64,000 nt of DNA, from assembly GCA_900074745.1 (NCBI GenBank), contig LT598469.1, positions 1,484,776 through 1,548,775 on the forward strand, in the 5' to 3' direction. This stretch comes from Lachancea mirantina. Taxonomy: Eukaryota; Ascomycota; Saccharomycetes; Saccharomycetales; Saccharomycetaceae. Below the pieces are notes generated by a model. That model was given only the letters and a program-made list of their open reading frames with translations, had not been told where the DNA came from and made no database searches. The position numbers and the translations under genes are program-made. Shown here piece after piece: positions 39,502-49,359 of this stretch. The first letter of the stretch is position 1. Every line of letters starts with the position of its first letter.

Positions 39502-40224
39502 ATGGCAGCAAAGAAAGCTTTAATCGCTATCTCATCTTACAACGATGTCTTCTACAGCGACGGAGCTAAAACAGGCGTTTTCGTCGTCGAGGCAATGCAT
39601 CCTTACGATGCTTTTACGGAAAAGGGCATTGAAGTCGATTTCGTGTCCGAGTCGGGTACTTTCGGCTACGACGAGCATTCTCTAGCTTCTGACTTCCTCA
39701 ACGGTAAGGATTTGAAGGCGTACGAGGACAAATCGTCCGGTTTTTGCAAAGGTATCAATAGTGTCAAGAAGCCAAATGAGGTCAATGCCGAAGACTACTC
39801 TATCTTCTTTGCATCTGCTGGCCATGCTACCTTGTTCGACTACCCGACTGCCAAGGGTTTGCAGGATTTGGCTTCCAAGATCTATCAGAACGGAGGCGTC
39901 GTTGCAGCCGTTTGCCACGGTCCAGCGATCTTTGAAAACTTGAAAGACTTGGACACTGGCAAGTACCTCATCGAAGGGAAGGTTATTACAGGCTTCACGA
40001 ATATCGGAGAGGTGATGTTAAAAGTTGATGACATCATGAGGCAAAAGAGTCTCAAGAGTGTTGAGGACATCGCCAAATTGCGTGGCGCCAAATATCTCGC
40101 TCCCATCGGCCCATGGGATGACTACTCGATTACTGATGGCCGTCTCGTCACTGGTGTAAACCCAGCATCTGCGCACTCGACTGCTGTTAGAGCCATGGAG
40201 GCTGTTAAAGGTTTCCAGGTTTAG
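39502..40224 (+). CDS. HSP31: Hsp31, DJ-1/PfpI glutathione-independent glyoxalase III and chaperone
   Basis: This 240-residue protein belongs to the DJ-1/PfpI superfamily, Hsp31 branch. The catalytic triad is intact: Glu30 (VVEAMHPYD), Cys138 and His139 (AAVCHGPAIF), at the same numbers as in S. cerevisiae Hsp31. It converts methylglyoxal to lactate without glutathione and acts as a stress chaperone in the cytosol. Length matches the family (237 aa). HSP31 paralogues in S. cerevisiae (HSP32-34) are subtelomeric, in keeping with the location here. Strong codon bias suggests high expression. Confidence 0.93.
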   Translation: MAAKKALIAISSYNDVFYSDGAKTGVFVVEAMHPYDAFTEKGIEVDFVSESGTFGYDEHSLASDFLNGKDLKAYEDKSSGFCKGINSVKKPNEVNAEDYSIFFASAGHATLFDYPTAKGLQDLASKIYQNGGVVAAVCHGPAIFENLKDLDTGKYLIEGKVITGFTNIGEVMLKVDDIMRQKSLKSVEDIAKLRGAKYLAPIGPWDDYSITDGRLVTGVNPASAHSTAVRAMEAVKGFQV

Positions 40225-40933
40225 AAATGTACACATGCTTATGTAAACGTTCATGTTTTGATTATATTCAGCTTTGCTCGATGGGGAGTACTTGATGTGG
40301 CTGGGATTTTAGGTGACATGGCGTTAGCCTCGCAATTCCCTATGTATCGTTCACGAAGTCAGCATTTTAAAACGAGTGCCTTTCTCACGGAAAAAGACGT
40401 AAGCGCATGTATATAGCTATCTACATAATTTAGTTCGCCCCCCCCTCCCTCACAACCATGACTGTTGTTGACCAAGAACTTGAGAAGAATTACATGATGG
40501 CTTTTCTGCAGTAATGGATTTCTTGAGACTTTGCTATCAATTACGCATCTCAGAAGGTTAGCAGGAGAGATTATAAAGAAAAAGAGGAGAAAGGAGCCGA
40601 TATCCACTGCTCTCTCCTGATAGCCCTAACTATACCCAAGGCATGCCGGTATCAATGCTCATGGTGGTTCAGTGAACGTTCTTCTGACGTTCACCTCTCA
40701 AGCAACTCCATTTATTCTGCAGGATTCTTACGATCTCTCAAAGGCTTTTAAGGGCTGGATTGCATTCGATTACAAATTCAATTGATGGGGCTTCAAGAGC
40801 TTGACCACCCAAATCGACTAACCATTTGGGTTTATAGAGCAAGATAGTCGCTTAATTACATAATTAACGGGGATAGGCAGCGTCGGCAGTCGACACATTC
40901 TAAACTAGTACATTGGGTCACTAGAAGTTAACT

Positions 40934-41293
40934 TTAACAGTCGAATATATCCAGCATTGGGTATTCATTTTTCAGCTTGACGGTCTTGACGATATGACCA
41001 TTATTCAACGGGTCATACTTTACTCTCATACCATCTCTCCAGCGCCCGTTTTTTCCACATCTTATCTCTGTAATTGGGATTAGTGAACACTTTCTACTTC
41101 ACTTTTTACCTTGTCACTGCAAACCGGGTTTGAATGAAGTGATGATCCGAGAGTTATCGTTGCCTTCTTTTTTTTAATGCCTTTTGAAGAAACGGGTTCG
41201 AATCAACCATAAATCTTATTTTATTTTGTCCTTGCGTTCACGTGGCACCAAACTTCCGTAGTGCAACTCTACCACTCTACCTCCTTTTGACAT
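40934..41293 (-). pseudogene. Broken minus-strand ORF, unidentified
   Basis: Minus-strand ATG 41293 opens a short frame (MSKGGRVVELHYGSLVP) that stops after 25 codons. Later segments in shifted frames read SSLHSNPVCSDKVKSEVESV and then a 54-codon stretch containing CGKNGRWRDGMRVKYDP and ending at a stop (40934-40936). The pieces look coding in composition but I know no family with them. At least one stop and two frame changes would be needed, so this is at best a pseudogene. Confidence 0.25.
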
Positions 41294-43076
41294 TTAAAAA
41301 TAATTAAATGATTGTTCGTCAGAATCCTGGCAATATGCAAAGTAACTAATCATTTCCGCTAATAAATTGAAAGTTGAGCATTTTATTAACGAACTGGACT
41401 CAGAAATGAAAATTGATTAGGAAAACGCTAAAGCTTAATTCAGACCATTCTCACAAATACGAACCTATGGTACCCGGAAGTAGTTAAGAAAGAAGTCTTG
41501 ACAATATGCTTGAGGCGGCCATGAAATCAATCAAATTAAAACGATGAGGACAAGTGAGCCAAGAGAAAAGTTCAAACCGATGAGACAACGACGATGTTTA
41601 GAATGAAGGTCTCGAGTTCTTAAGCCTCAGCATGTGTCTTGGCCTATTCCTGCTCTGTTTCACAAGGCCATTTAGGAACATTGACATTTAACACACATTC
41701 CACGCGAACAAGAATCATGCTTAACAAGCTTGTTTAAAGTGTTCTCCTATTTAATGAGCTGATTACATATAATTACCAGAGAGCTTCACCTTGATGATAG
41801 TGCGGCCTCTTTAGTTCTATATGTGCTGATTTAAGACAAGCAGCGCCCGATAATTATGCCGTCGGTGTCTCTTGCCTCCCCGTCCTGAGTGCTCAAGAGA
41901 CTTTTATGCATCACACTGGTCCCCGCATTTCCAATTTTTTGAATAGCTGGCAGTGCAACACATGCTTGGCTATAAATCTAAGCGCGAACTACATTCCAAT
42001 GGAAGAAGCTCTTGAAGAAGCATACACGGGCCCATTGAGGCCCACGTGGGAACGCAGTACTTCATCCCGCTCTATTTGCGACCTAACTTAGGTCAATACC
42101 GTTTGAACTTGATGCACGTACACCAAACAACCAGAGATTCGGGTAGGCTCCTCTACGTCAATGGGGCATCTGCCGCGAAAAGACAAACGGGCGAAATAGA
42201 GTCTCTACCATTATTACATAACGTAAACAAATTTAAAATCAATTTAACAGATAAGGACCGACCTCAAAGAGAAAAGGTGAAGAACGACAGGCCTTTCGCC
42301 TCAAGAGAATGCAAGTGGGATATGCTCTTTGGCCTTGACGGCATAGTTAGGGTTGGAGTTGGTTTCAGAATTATTTAGCAATTTCCTATCCAATGGTGTC
42401 GAACTAGCATCTTCAAACATCGTATTCCCCAGTGAGCATCTTTGGCTCTCTTCCCTAACCTTGATTTCCAGAGAAAATAGGTGGCCAGTCGATGGCGACA
42501 AGATCGGTTTAGAGGAGGAATACTTGACAACCGAGCTAGGGGCAATTATTGATAGAGAGAACTGTTGGCAAGCAAAGCTGTATTATCTATATGCAATCAA
42601 AAGCTTTGACTGATTACTGACTAGACCTGACCATGACAAAGGATACAGGAGAATTACAGATAATTAGCAACGTACATTAACTGGTACGCATTAACCCAGA
42701 TCCAACTAATAGACGCTATTTAAGTAGCGGATTTACCTATGATGAACGGTGGGCGATTGCGGAAGATCTCGAGCGAAGGTTTAAATATAGATTTGGAGGC
42801 ATCTAAGGCTACTAATTGGTGACAAGTCTTTGATGAAGTTGTCGATAGGTTACGTTAACTTTGAAAGTAACTAGTGGCATTAAAACCGCGATGAATCAAC
42901 CATCGGCGCTAGGGCATCAACGTAGCCAAAATTGAACCTAATTTTCTCGACGCTCTCTTGCCAGGGAAGGCAATAATGATGGATTCGGGGAAAATTGGGA
43001 CTTTGCGGTTTACGACTTTGCAGAACCAATGAGAAATGTACAGCCAAGTTTGGATTATTTGATTTGGGCCTTCTTT

Positions 43077-43440
43077 TTAGTCATTGTCCTCCAAAAGACT
43101 GTGGATGCTTTCTACCTCGTTGACGACTTTGATTTTTGATGAGTCAATGCTTCCAAAGCCAACTAGAGTGTTAAAGTTGCTGGCCCTGAAGTTGATGTGC
43201 TGATTCAAGATTTAGTAAGGATCGAGTTGAATTGTTGCTACAATGAAGTTCGTAGTTGGATTGAGCTCTGCTTGGCGTTTCCTTGAGGACCTCCTCCCAT
43301 TCTACTTGAATGTCCCAGGCTTCTTACCAGCCAAAAAGGGAGAAATTTTGACATAATTGTCAAAGGTCGGAGATCGACAATAAATCTAAATGTGCAAGCG
43401 TCGACAAGACCTTGTATCACCAGAAATGGGGCTTTCTGGT
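43077..43440 (-). pseudogene. Broken minus-strand ORF, unidentified
   Basis: One minus-strand frame holds coherent segments (DNYVKISPFLAGKKPGTFK; NPTTNFIVATIQLDPY; NFNTLVGFGSIDSSKIKVV) separated by single in-frame stops and ending at a stop at 43079-43077. Only three stops interrupt about 120 codons. I do not recognise the family. It may be the 3' end of a recently lost gene; chance is possible. Confidence 0.3.
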
Positions 43441-43675
43441 GACATAAATGCAATTCCCGGCTCTCACAAATAATGGTGCATATAGTGTTATGTGTTAAGT
43501 TGATCACGGTTATAGGAAATTGTAGTTCGATTTTGTTGGCTATTATACTCGCATACCCTTAATGCTATGGAAACCAAAAAAACGATCTGCAAGCTTCATA
43601 TCCTCCACGTTTGCCAGTATGCTGTCATTTAGGCTACTTGCAGTGTTTGGTTCACCCTCGATCCCCGCTCGAATG

Positions 43676-43723
43676 TCCCCCACCAAGATAAGCAAAAAAA
43701 AAAATCAGCAACTCCCCCCACCC
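43676..43723 (+). promoter_or_regulatory. C-rich/GATAAG composite element before the RidA gene
   Basis: TCCCCCACC (43676-43684) is followed two bases later by GATAAG (43687-43692), and CTCCCCCCACCC lies at 43712-43723, about 170-220 bp before the ATG. The same C-rich core with a nearby GATAAG recurs in all promoters of this cluster. Confidence 0.6.
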
Positions 43724-43895
43724 GTTAATCAATTAGAGATTTCTGGATGATGCGTCGTAGGCCAGCAGATATGGGAATGGGTCGGCGAAATAGACCCAAT
43801 ATTGTTATTTAAGCAGGGGTTAAGCCAAAGCATAAGAGATGTTCTTGTTTTACATTTGAAGAAGCTTCATTGTTCTGCGACTGAGATCAGCAAGT

Positions 43896-44276
43896 ATGGT
43901 AGCACAGAAAATTTCGTGGGAGTCCATTCAGGGGAAAGAGCATCCTACTTTGTCGTTAGCGTATGTCAGCAACGGCCACGTCTTTACCTCAGGAATCATC
44001 GGCTCCAACTACGGAACCGGTGAAACGCCAGAGAAAGTAGAAGATCAAGTGCACTTGGCCCTCAAAAATTTGAGTGATACCCTAGCTGCAGCTGGCGCTT
44101 CCCTGGACAAAGTATTCAAAGTCACAATGTTTATATCTCACGCGGACTATTCCAAGAGTGTCAACGAGATATATGCTACATATTTCCCTCAAAAGCCAGC
44201 ACGGAGCTGCGTTATAGTTGCCTTCATGGACGCTGCTATAAAGTATGAGATTGAAGCCATAGCCACGTTAGATTAA
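43896..44276 (+). CDS. RidA (YjgF/YER057c/UK114) imine deaminase
   Basis: This 126-residue protein is a full-length RidA family member. The substrate-binding Arg in KPARSCVIVA (Arg103) and the Glu in KYEIEAIA (Glu120) that define active RidA enzymes are both present. RidA hydrolyses reactive enamine/imine products such as 2-aminoacrylate, released by PLP-dependent dehydratases, to keto acids and ammonia. It differs clearly from the yeast housekeeping copies HMF1 and MMF1, has no mitochondrial presequence, and is therefore probably cytosolic. It opens the DSD1 cluster and shares its promoter element, suggesting a dedicated partner of Dsd1. Confidence 0.9.
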   Translation: MVAQKISWESIQGKEHPTLSLAYVSNGHVFTSGIIGSNYGTGETPEKVEDQVHLALKNLSDTLAAAGASLDKVFKVTMFISHADYSKSVNEIYATYFPQKPARSCVIVAFMDAAIKYEIEAIATLD

Positions 44277-44536
44277 ATAAGTTTAACAGCTTTTGATTAT
44301 CAGGATAAGAAGAACTAATAAATACCTGCTTTCCAAAAACAGATATCACCTTAGCGTTTTTAATAATCTTTTTATAATGGTGAAAAAATTTGAGATAACG
44401 TAAGTGTAGGTGTCTGTTCGCTGCTTGAGAAAAATCCGAGAATTAGATGTCAGTAGGTAAAAGCGGCTTGGATAAGTAGAACATAAAATAAAATAAGCCA
44501 TAATTGGTTAAAAACATCTAAACAATATAGTCGAAA

Positions 44537-46045
44537 TTAGTACATCCATCTATAATTGGGATTGTCGGGGCCTTCCGCAAGCTCTGACGTTGGGACGTCC
44601 TTATAGGTCAGGGAGACGCCTTGCCTCCTGTTTCTGCGACGATTATCAAAAATCATGAAAGCGAGAATTCCGGCTATTAGCAGTATAGCGGCACCACCGA
44701 AACCAGCAGTGATACCGAGAGCGGGCAAATATTTTGGTGCATCTTTTGCCCTAAAAATATTTGTGGAAATTAAGCCAGCTGCATTGGCCAAAGGTACACC
44801 AATAGCAGAAATAACAACACGCCGATTCTCATTTGGAGTATTGTTGTTATACCAAGTGGATGTCAAAACAGAAGAAACAGAAGCTCCGGTGGTCATCAGG
44901 AAGCAACTAAAATAAGCGGCGCCCAGATGAGATTTCGTGTCAATACATCCGAAGACGACAAAACCGACTAAGGTAACTGCAACACCAATCATGATGAACA
45001 CTGACCGAACGCGCGTGTAATCAGAGCAAAAGCATAGAAAAATAAGAGCAACTGCTCCCCAAACATTTGGAGCGACTGTGTAAAGATTTGTTTGAACGGT
45101 TCCCTTGCCTAAAGACTGAACAATTTGAGGAAACCAGTTATTGATCGAGTTTAGCGGCACACCGATCACGATTTCTTGTAACATCCAAGCAATGGCAACA
45201 GGATGCTTAAAAACTTTTACAGCATCTTTAAAAGATACGCTTCCAACGGATTTTGCTGATGAATCAGTTTCAATACGCCATCTTGCACAGTCTTTTTCCC
45301 GCTGATTTAGAAAGTGGGAGTTTTCGGGGCACCTTGGTAAATACAGGAATGCAACTAAAGCAAACACAACAGTCGCACCACCCTCAATCAAAAACAAAAT
45401 TTTCCAACCCTGCAATTTGCTGTTCTTGATTTGAAAAACTCCAAACGCCAGCAAGCCCGAAAAGGCGTTTGCAATGTTGGCAGCAGCGTAAAAAATGGAA
45501 AGTCTTCTGGCAAGCTCATGCCGCCGATAAAAAGTACTCAAATAGTAGATAATACCAGGCAAAAAGGCCGATTCACAGATACCGAGAAACCACCGGGCCG
45601 CCATCAGAGAGCCATAATCAAAAGCTGTGGCACTTAACATAGAAATGGAACCAAACGTAAACATAAGGATCGGAATCACGTTGGCGGCATTGAATCTTCT
45701 GATTACCAAAGACAACGGAAACGCGAAGAGAACAAACGGAATGTAGAAGATGGACAACATGTTGTTCCATTGTTGTCCCACAATACCCAAATCTTTGTCA
45801 ATATGATTGGTCTTGGCGTTAGAGATATTCCCCTTGTCCAAGGCGTTGAATAAATACATGATGGCTATCATGGGAAGAATCCTCAGATCAAATTTCCAGC
45901 AGATTGTTTTTTCAAGAGTACCGTCGAATAACTTCCCATCCTCGCTCAAAAATACTTCTCCATTAGAGATGCTACCTTCCTCGGAGATAGTGCGCCCACC
46001 ATCCAAGTCAGTTACTTGAATTTTAGACTCAGGCTTTTTTAACAT
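44537..46045 (-). CDS. MFS permease, anion:cation symporter (Dal5-like) family
   Basis: This 502-residue protein has 12 predicted membrane segments and the ACS family pattern (LRILPMIAIMYLFNALDKGNISNAK near residue 55; ARWFLGICESAFLPGIIYYLS). The family includes allantoate/dipeptide (Dal5), nicotinate (Tna1), biotin and pantothenate transporters, mostly proton symporters for small organic anions. Its substrate cannot be read from sequence. It diverges from the regulator gene with a 632-bp promoter that carries three C-rich sites and one GATAAG. ATG 46045 is the first proper start. It probably imports the cluster's substrate. Confidence 0.85.
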   Translation of the reverse strand: MLKKPESKIQVTDLDGGRTISEEGSISNGEVFLSEDGKLFDGTLEKTICWKFDLRILPMIAIMYLFNALDKGNISNAKTNHIDKDLGIVGQQWNNMLSIFYIPFVLFAFPLSLVIRRFNAANVIPILMFTFGSISMLSATAFDYGSLMAARWFLGICESAFLPGIIYYLSTFYRRHELARRLSIFYAAANIANAFSGLLAFGVFQIKNSKLQGWKILFLIEGGATVVFALVAFLYLPRCPENSHFLNQREKDCARWRIETDSSAKSVGSVSFKDAVKVFKHPVAIAWMLQEIVIGVPLNSINNWFPQIVQSLGKGTVQTNLYTVAPNVWGAVALIFLCFCSDYTRVRSVFIMIGVAVTLVGFVVFGCIDTKSHLGAAYFSCFLMTTGASVSSVLTSTWYNNNTPNENRRVVISAIGVPLANAAGLISTNIFRAKDAPKYLPALGITAGFGGAAILLIAGILAFMIFDNRRRNRRQGVSLTYKDVPTSELAEGPDNPNYRWMY

Positions 46046-46224
46046 TCTTCTGGACAATCTTCCACGCTTTTAGTTATTTAGTGTAGGAGCAATAAGAAGG
46101 GACATTGATTTCAAAAATGAAGCGAAGATCAGTATTTATAAACTGTTGTTTTCCTTCAAATGACAAACACATTGACCAAGTTTGTTTCGTGAGAGATAAC
46201 TCGATTTCTATCAAACCAAACTAT

Positions 46225-46352
46225 CTTATCTTGAAAACCCCCACCATGATGATAATCGTATCCAACACAATCGCAACGTGATATTGGGCTCCCCCCACTC
46301 CCGATCCTATATCATATCTCCAAATCGTCAGCTACGGCTTAGGCCCCCCACC
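46225..46352. promoter_or_regulatory. C-rich/GATAAG sites between permease and regulator
   Basis: CTTATC (46225-46230, GATAAG on the minus strand) is followed by ACCCCCACC (46237-46245); CTCCCCCCACTC lies at 46289-46300 and GCCCCCCACC at 46343-46352. The region drives the permease (ATG 46045, minus) and the regulator (ATG 46678, plus), so the regulator may control itself. Confidence 0.6.
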
Positions 46353-46677
46353 TAGCTATTTTATCAAAAGATTAGTGCCATTTTAGCGCGAAGGATGATT
46401 TAGAGGGACATTATCAGTTTGATAGGGCTTGGTAGAGAGAATTGATTTTCCGGGCGAAACTTCAAGCAATTCTGAGATCTGTTCACATTTTTGTGCCCTT
46501 TTTGTTTTCTATACTTTCAAAGGTCTCCATCTAGCTTACCCCGAAAATGTGAGTGATCTTTTTAATATTACAATTTCGATGACGGACTTCATTTTAAACA
46601 TGGTTACACGAAGAAGCCTTTGCCGCCAAGTTTGATATTTATATTTGTCAAGGCATCTTTTAGAACAAGTGACGGAG

Positions 46678-49206
46678 ATGACTGATGGGAAAAGGAAAAG
46701 AGGCTCTGGCCCCTTTCAGTGCCCTTACTCAGGATGTCTGAAGGTTTTCTCCAGGTCCGATCACCTGAACAGGCACAGGGCCAATCACTCCACTCAGAAG
46801 CTGAGGTGCGAATGGCCAGGATGTGGAAGACTATTCGCCCGTTTAGACGTCAAGAGGAAGCACGAAAATCGACATGTTACAAGGCAAAACAACTTTGTAT
46901 CAGAAAGGTACGATTCGTCATCAAATAATAGAAGTGTGAAAGAAGCCACTCATTTACAAGCTGAAATACAGGTGAATATGTTGGGGGATGAATCTTCTGA
47001 TGCAAATTTTGAGGACTTAGAAACATCAAGCGAGAAACTCGCGAACAAAGAAGTGGAAAGGGTTTTGATAGAGAAGGAAAGTAGAACAGTAGAAGATGAT
47101 GCTGTTCCAATCTCAGAGGAACTTCAAACGAAAATGAGGACAACTCACCATTATCCGAGTGCCTTCACACCTACTCAAACGATTCGAAAAACGCAAGGTG
47201 AGAACACAGCGCTGGAGAACACAGCTTCCGACAAAAACTCTAAGAACATAAATCTCGACCCATTTCTCCCCATTCAGTGGCTACTCAACGAACCCATAAA
47301 CGTGTCGCCTATCAGCGGCCGATTTTCCAATCAGCCCGAGAATGGGGCCTTTCATGCTTCCTTCGATGATCCGCTAGGTACCTCTACTCTAGCAATGCTA
47401 GAAGAAATCTTTGCTTTGACGCCGGAATTTCCCGCTGCGGATAGTCAAACTAAGCTGGACGAGGGGTTACTATTGAAAATGACACAATATATACCTGAGC
47501 TGGAAAGGCACCCCGATTTCAATATCTCAAGTCTGGAGTGGTTTTTGGAAGTGTACTGGCTCCTATATCATCGCCAGTATCCAATACTTCACAAACCATC
47601 TTTTTCCACGCATGAAGCTCAGCCGCTGCTCCTCTTGAGTATCATAACCATAGGAGCTGCTTTTGCAAAAAAAACAACGACAAATCAAAACGTTCGGCTT
47701 GTCGATCCTGACGGCCTTGCAGATCTGATAGCAGATCCTCTACGATGGCTTATCTTTGCAAGTGAGCAGGCCAAGCCTCCTTGTAAAGCGTGGGTAATTC
47801 AAAGTTTGGTAATTTTAGAGACTTTCGAAATTACAAGCACCTCACGATACTTACACGAACGAGCATGCATCTACAACGGAGCCAAAATCCAGCTCTTGAG
47901 AAGAAGCCCCATTCTTGGTGGAGACCCTTTTAAGTCAGTAGGATCAGACGTCAGCCGATCTAAAGACCTTTGGGGTACTTGGATAGAGAGTGAGTCAATG
48001 AAGAGGGTTGCCTTGATGTCTTTTTACATCGACAGTGTCCACGCCATCGTTTATGGACATCCCCTTAATTTTTTTGCTAGTCAAATAAAGCTGTCTCTTC
48101 CTTGTCCAGACGACCTTTGGGAATATAATGACTTTGACAGACATAAGGCCCCTTTATCTGTTGCTCAGACTCCTTTATTCTGTGATGGCCTTCAAAAGCT
48201 CTTGTGCAAGGAGACAGTTGAGGTAGGCCCCTTTGGTAGACAAATCCTGTTAGCAGGGCTGATTAATTTACTTCTTCAGATTGAACAAAACATATCTCAA
48301 TGGTCTAATTTCGGAAGGAGTTCCATTCAAGAATCTTGGCGAGAGACGATATCGTCAGCAATTAATTTCTGGAAAACGGAACTTCCTTTGGGTGATTGTT
48401 GCTTGACATCGTCGAGCATATTTCCGTGCGACGCTGACTCTCAATCACACTCGTTGCTGCCTCCGTTTCTGAGGGCTGAAGATACAAGATGTAGCTGCCC
48501 AGTTTATCACGCCGTTCAGATCTATATGAGAATTGCTCATTACGACTATATCGTATATGCTGGTGCTCCAAAGAGAATGAATGTTCCAATTCTGGAAGAA
48601 GATTACGAGGTAGTGGTCAAAAGAATCGGAAGGTGGGCTGCATCACCGGCTGGACCATTGTGCGTGATTGAGTCTATAATACTCTTGTGTGAGATCTTAT
48701 TATCCCCCGAGGATTCACCGGAAGCGCTCAGTTACTTCTACGAACCTGACAAAGACCCTTTTATTTATAGGCCGAATGCAGTAATGTCTGCAACTCTTTC
48801 ACTTTGGGCCTATGCTTTTTATTCCCTCGGACCAGAGTCTTCGTTCGGTGCCACAACGTACCAACTTCAAATAAATGAAGGTTACGCTCCCGCAATGGAG
48901 GACGCGTCAACCTATCTCAGCCGAATACGCCATCAATTCAAGATTGCAACTGGGAAGTCCTTCGCGGATTTAAAGTGCATGAATGCTAATGATCATGTCG
49001 TTGCAATCAAAGAATATTACGTCGAATTCCCGAAGATAGATAACTTGCATTATTTAGTGGGTTTACTGACTTCCTTGAGAAAGGGCTACGCCAAATGCCG
49101 GTGGCACGTAGGGAGAGAGTATTCAAGACTCTTAGATAATTGCATCAAACGAAGTTTAGGGAGCAAAACAGTTTTTTGCAGCGACATGTATAACGTAATT
49201 GACTAA
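46678..49206 (+). CDS. C2H2 zinc-finger / fungal_trans transcription factor
   Basis: This 842-residue regulator has two adjacent C2H2 fingers at the N-terminus (Cys15/Cys20/His33/His37 and Cys44/Cys49/His62/His66) after a basic KRKR stretch, a disordered acidic linker, and a fungal-specific transcription factor middle-homology region (about 270-540, including LEWFLEVYWLLYHRQYPILH). The finger-1 helix RSDHLNR is of the type that reads GGG; finger 2 has RLDVKRK, common in this fungal class (S. cerevisiae relatives include Tda9, Rsf2 and YPR022C). It sits in the middle of a cluster whose promoters share G/C-rich elements. Start ATG 46678; the frame upstream has only TTG. Confidence 0.88.
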   Translation: MTDGKRKRGSGPFQCPYSGCLKVFSRSDHLNRHRANHSTQKLRCEWPGCGRLFARLDVKRKHENRHVTRQNNFVSERYDSSSNNRSVKEATHLQAEIQVNMLGDESSDANFEDLETSSEKLANKEVERVLIEKESRTVEDDAVPISEELQTKMRTTHHYPSAFTPTQTIRKTQGENTALENTASDKNSKNINLDPFLPIQWLLNEPINVSPISGRFSNQPENGAFHASFDDPLGTSTLAMLEEIFALTPEFPAADSQTKLDEGLLLKMTQYIPELERHPDFNISSLEWFLEVYWLLYHRQYPILHKPSFSTHEAQPLLLLSIITIGAAFAKKTTTNQNVRLVDPDGLADLIADPLRWLIFASEQAKPPCKAWVIQSLVILETFEITSTSRYLHERACIYNGAKIQLLRRSPILGGDPFKSVGSDVSRSKDLWGTWIESESMKRVALMSFYIDSVHAIVYGHPLNFFASQIKLSLPCPDDLWEYNDFDRHKAPLSVAQTPLFCDGLQKLLCKETVEVGPFGRQILLAGLINLLLQIEQNISQWSNFGRSSIQESWRETISSAINFWKTELPLGDCCLTSSSIFPCDADSQSHSLLPPFLRAEDTRCSCPVYHAVQIYMRIAHYDYIVYAGAPKRMNVPILEEDYEVVVKRIGRWAASPAGPLCVIESIILLCEILLSPEDSPEALSYFYEPDKDPFIYRPNAVMSATLSLWAYAFYSLGPESSFGATTYQLQINEGYAPAMEDASTYLSRIRHQFKIATGKSFADLKCMNANDHVVAIKEYYVEFPKIDNLHYLVGLLTSLRKGYAKCRWHVGREYSRLLDNCIKRSLGSKTVFCSDMYNVID

Positions 49207-49359
49207 ACACACTTCCCTCACCTATCTTGCTTGAAAAATTCTGGTACTCTGCAATCCGTCCAGCCTTTCGACTAAATTTTGATCTACTGCTGCCTCATTT
49301 ATGTAGAAATCTTGAAACGTATGTCGTATGCTCTGTTCCCAAACTCTTGCAAATGTTTT

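Larger units (their letters stand above)
40225..43895. other. 3.7-kb gene-poor region with decayed frames
   Basis: No intact gene is visible over 3.7 kb. It contains a C8 run (40438-40445), two minus-strand stretches that read like broken proteins (40934-41293 and 43077-43440), and at its right end the RidA promoter. A plus-strand ATG-less frame at 42046-42378 and a Ser/Asn-rich minus frame at 42301-42501 have no recognisable family. The region looks like a graveyard of lost genes. Confidence 0.45.

Noticed and set aside
40438-40450. C8 run followed by TCCCTC as a cluster element
   Set aside because: It lacks the ACC end and GATAAG partner and lies downstream of HSP31, far from any start codon.
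41185-41205. GGGTTCGAATC as the B box of a tRNA gene
   Set aside because: The bases on either side do not form a T-stem and no cloverleaf fits upstream.
42046-42378. 110-codon plus-strand frame in the gene desert
   Set aside because: No good start context, no domain, and nothing nearby to support it.
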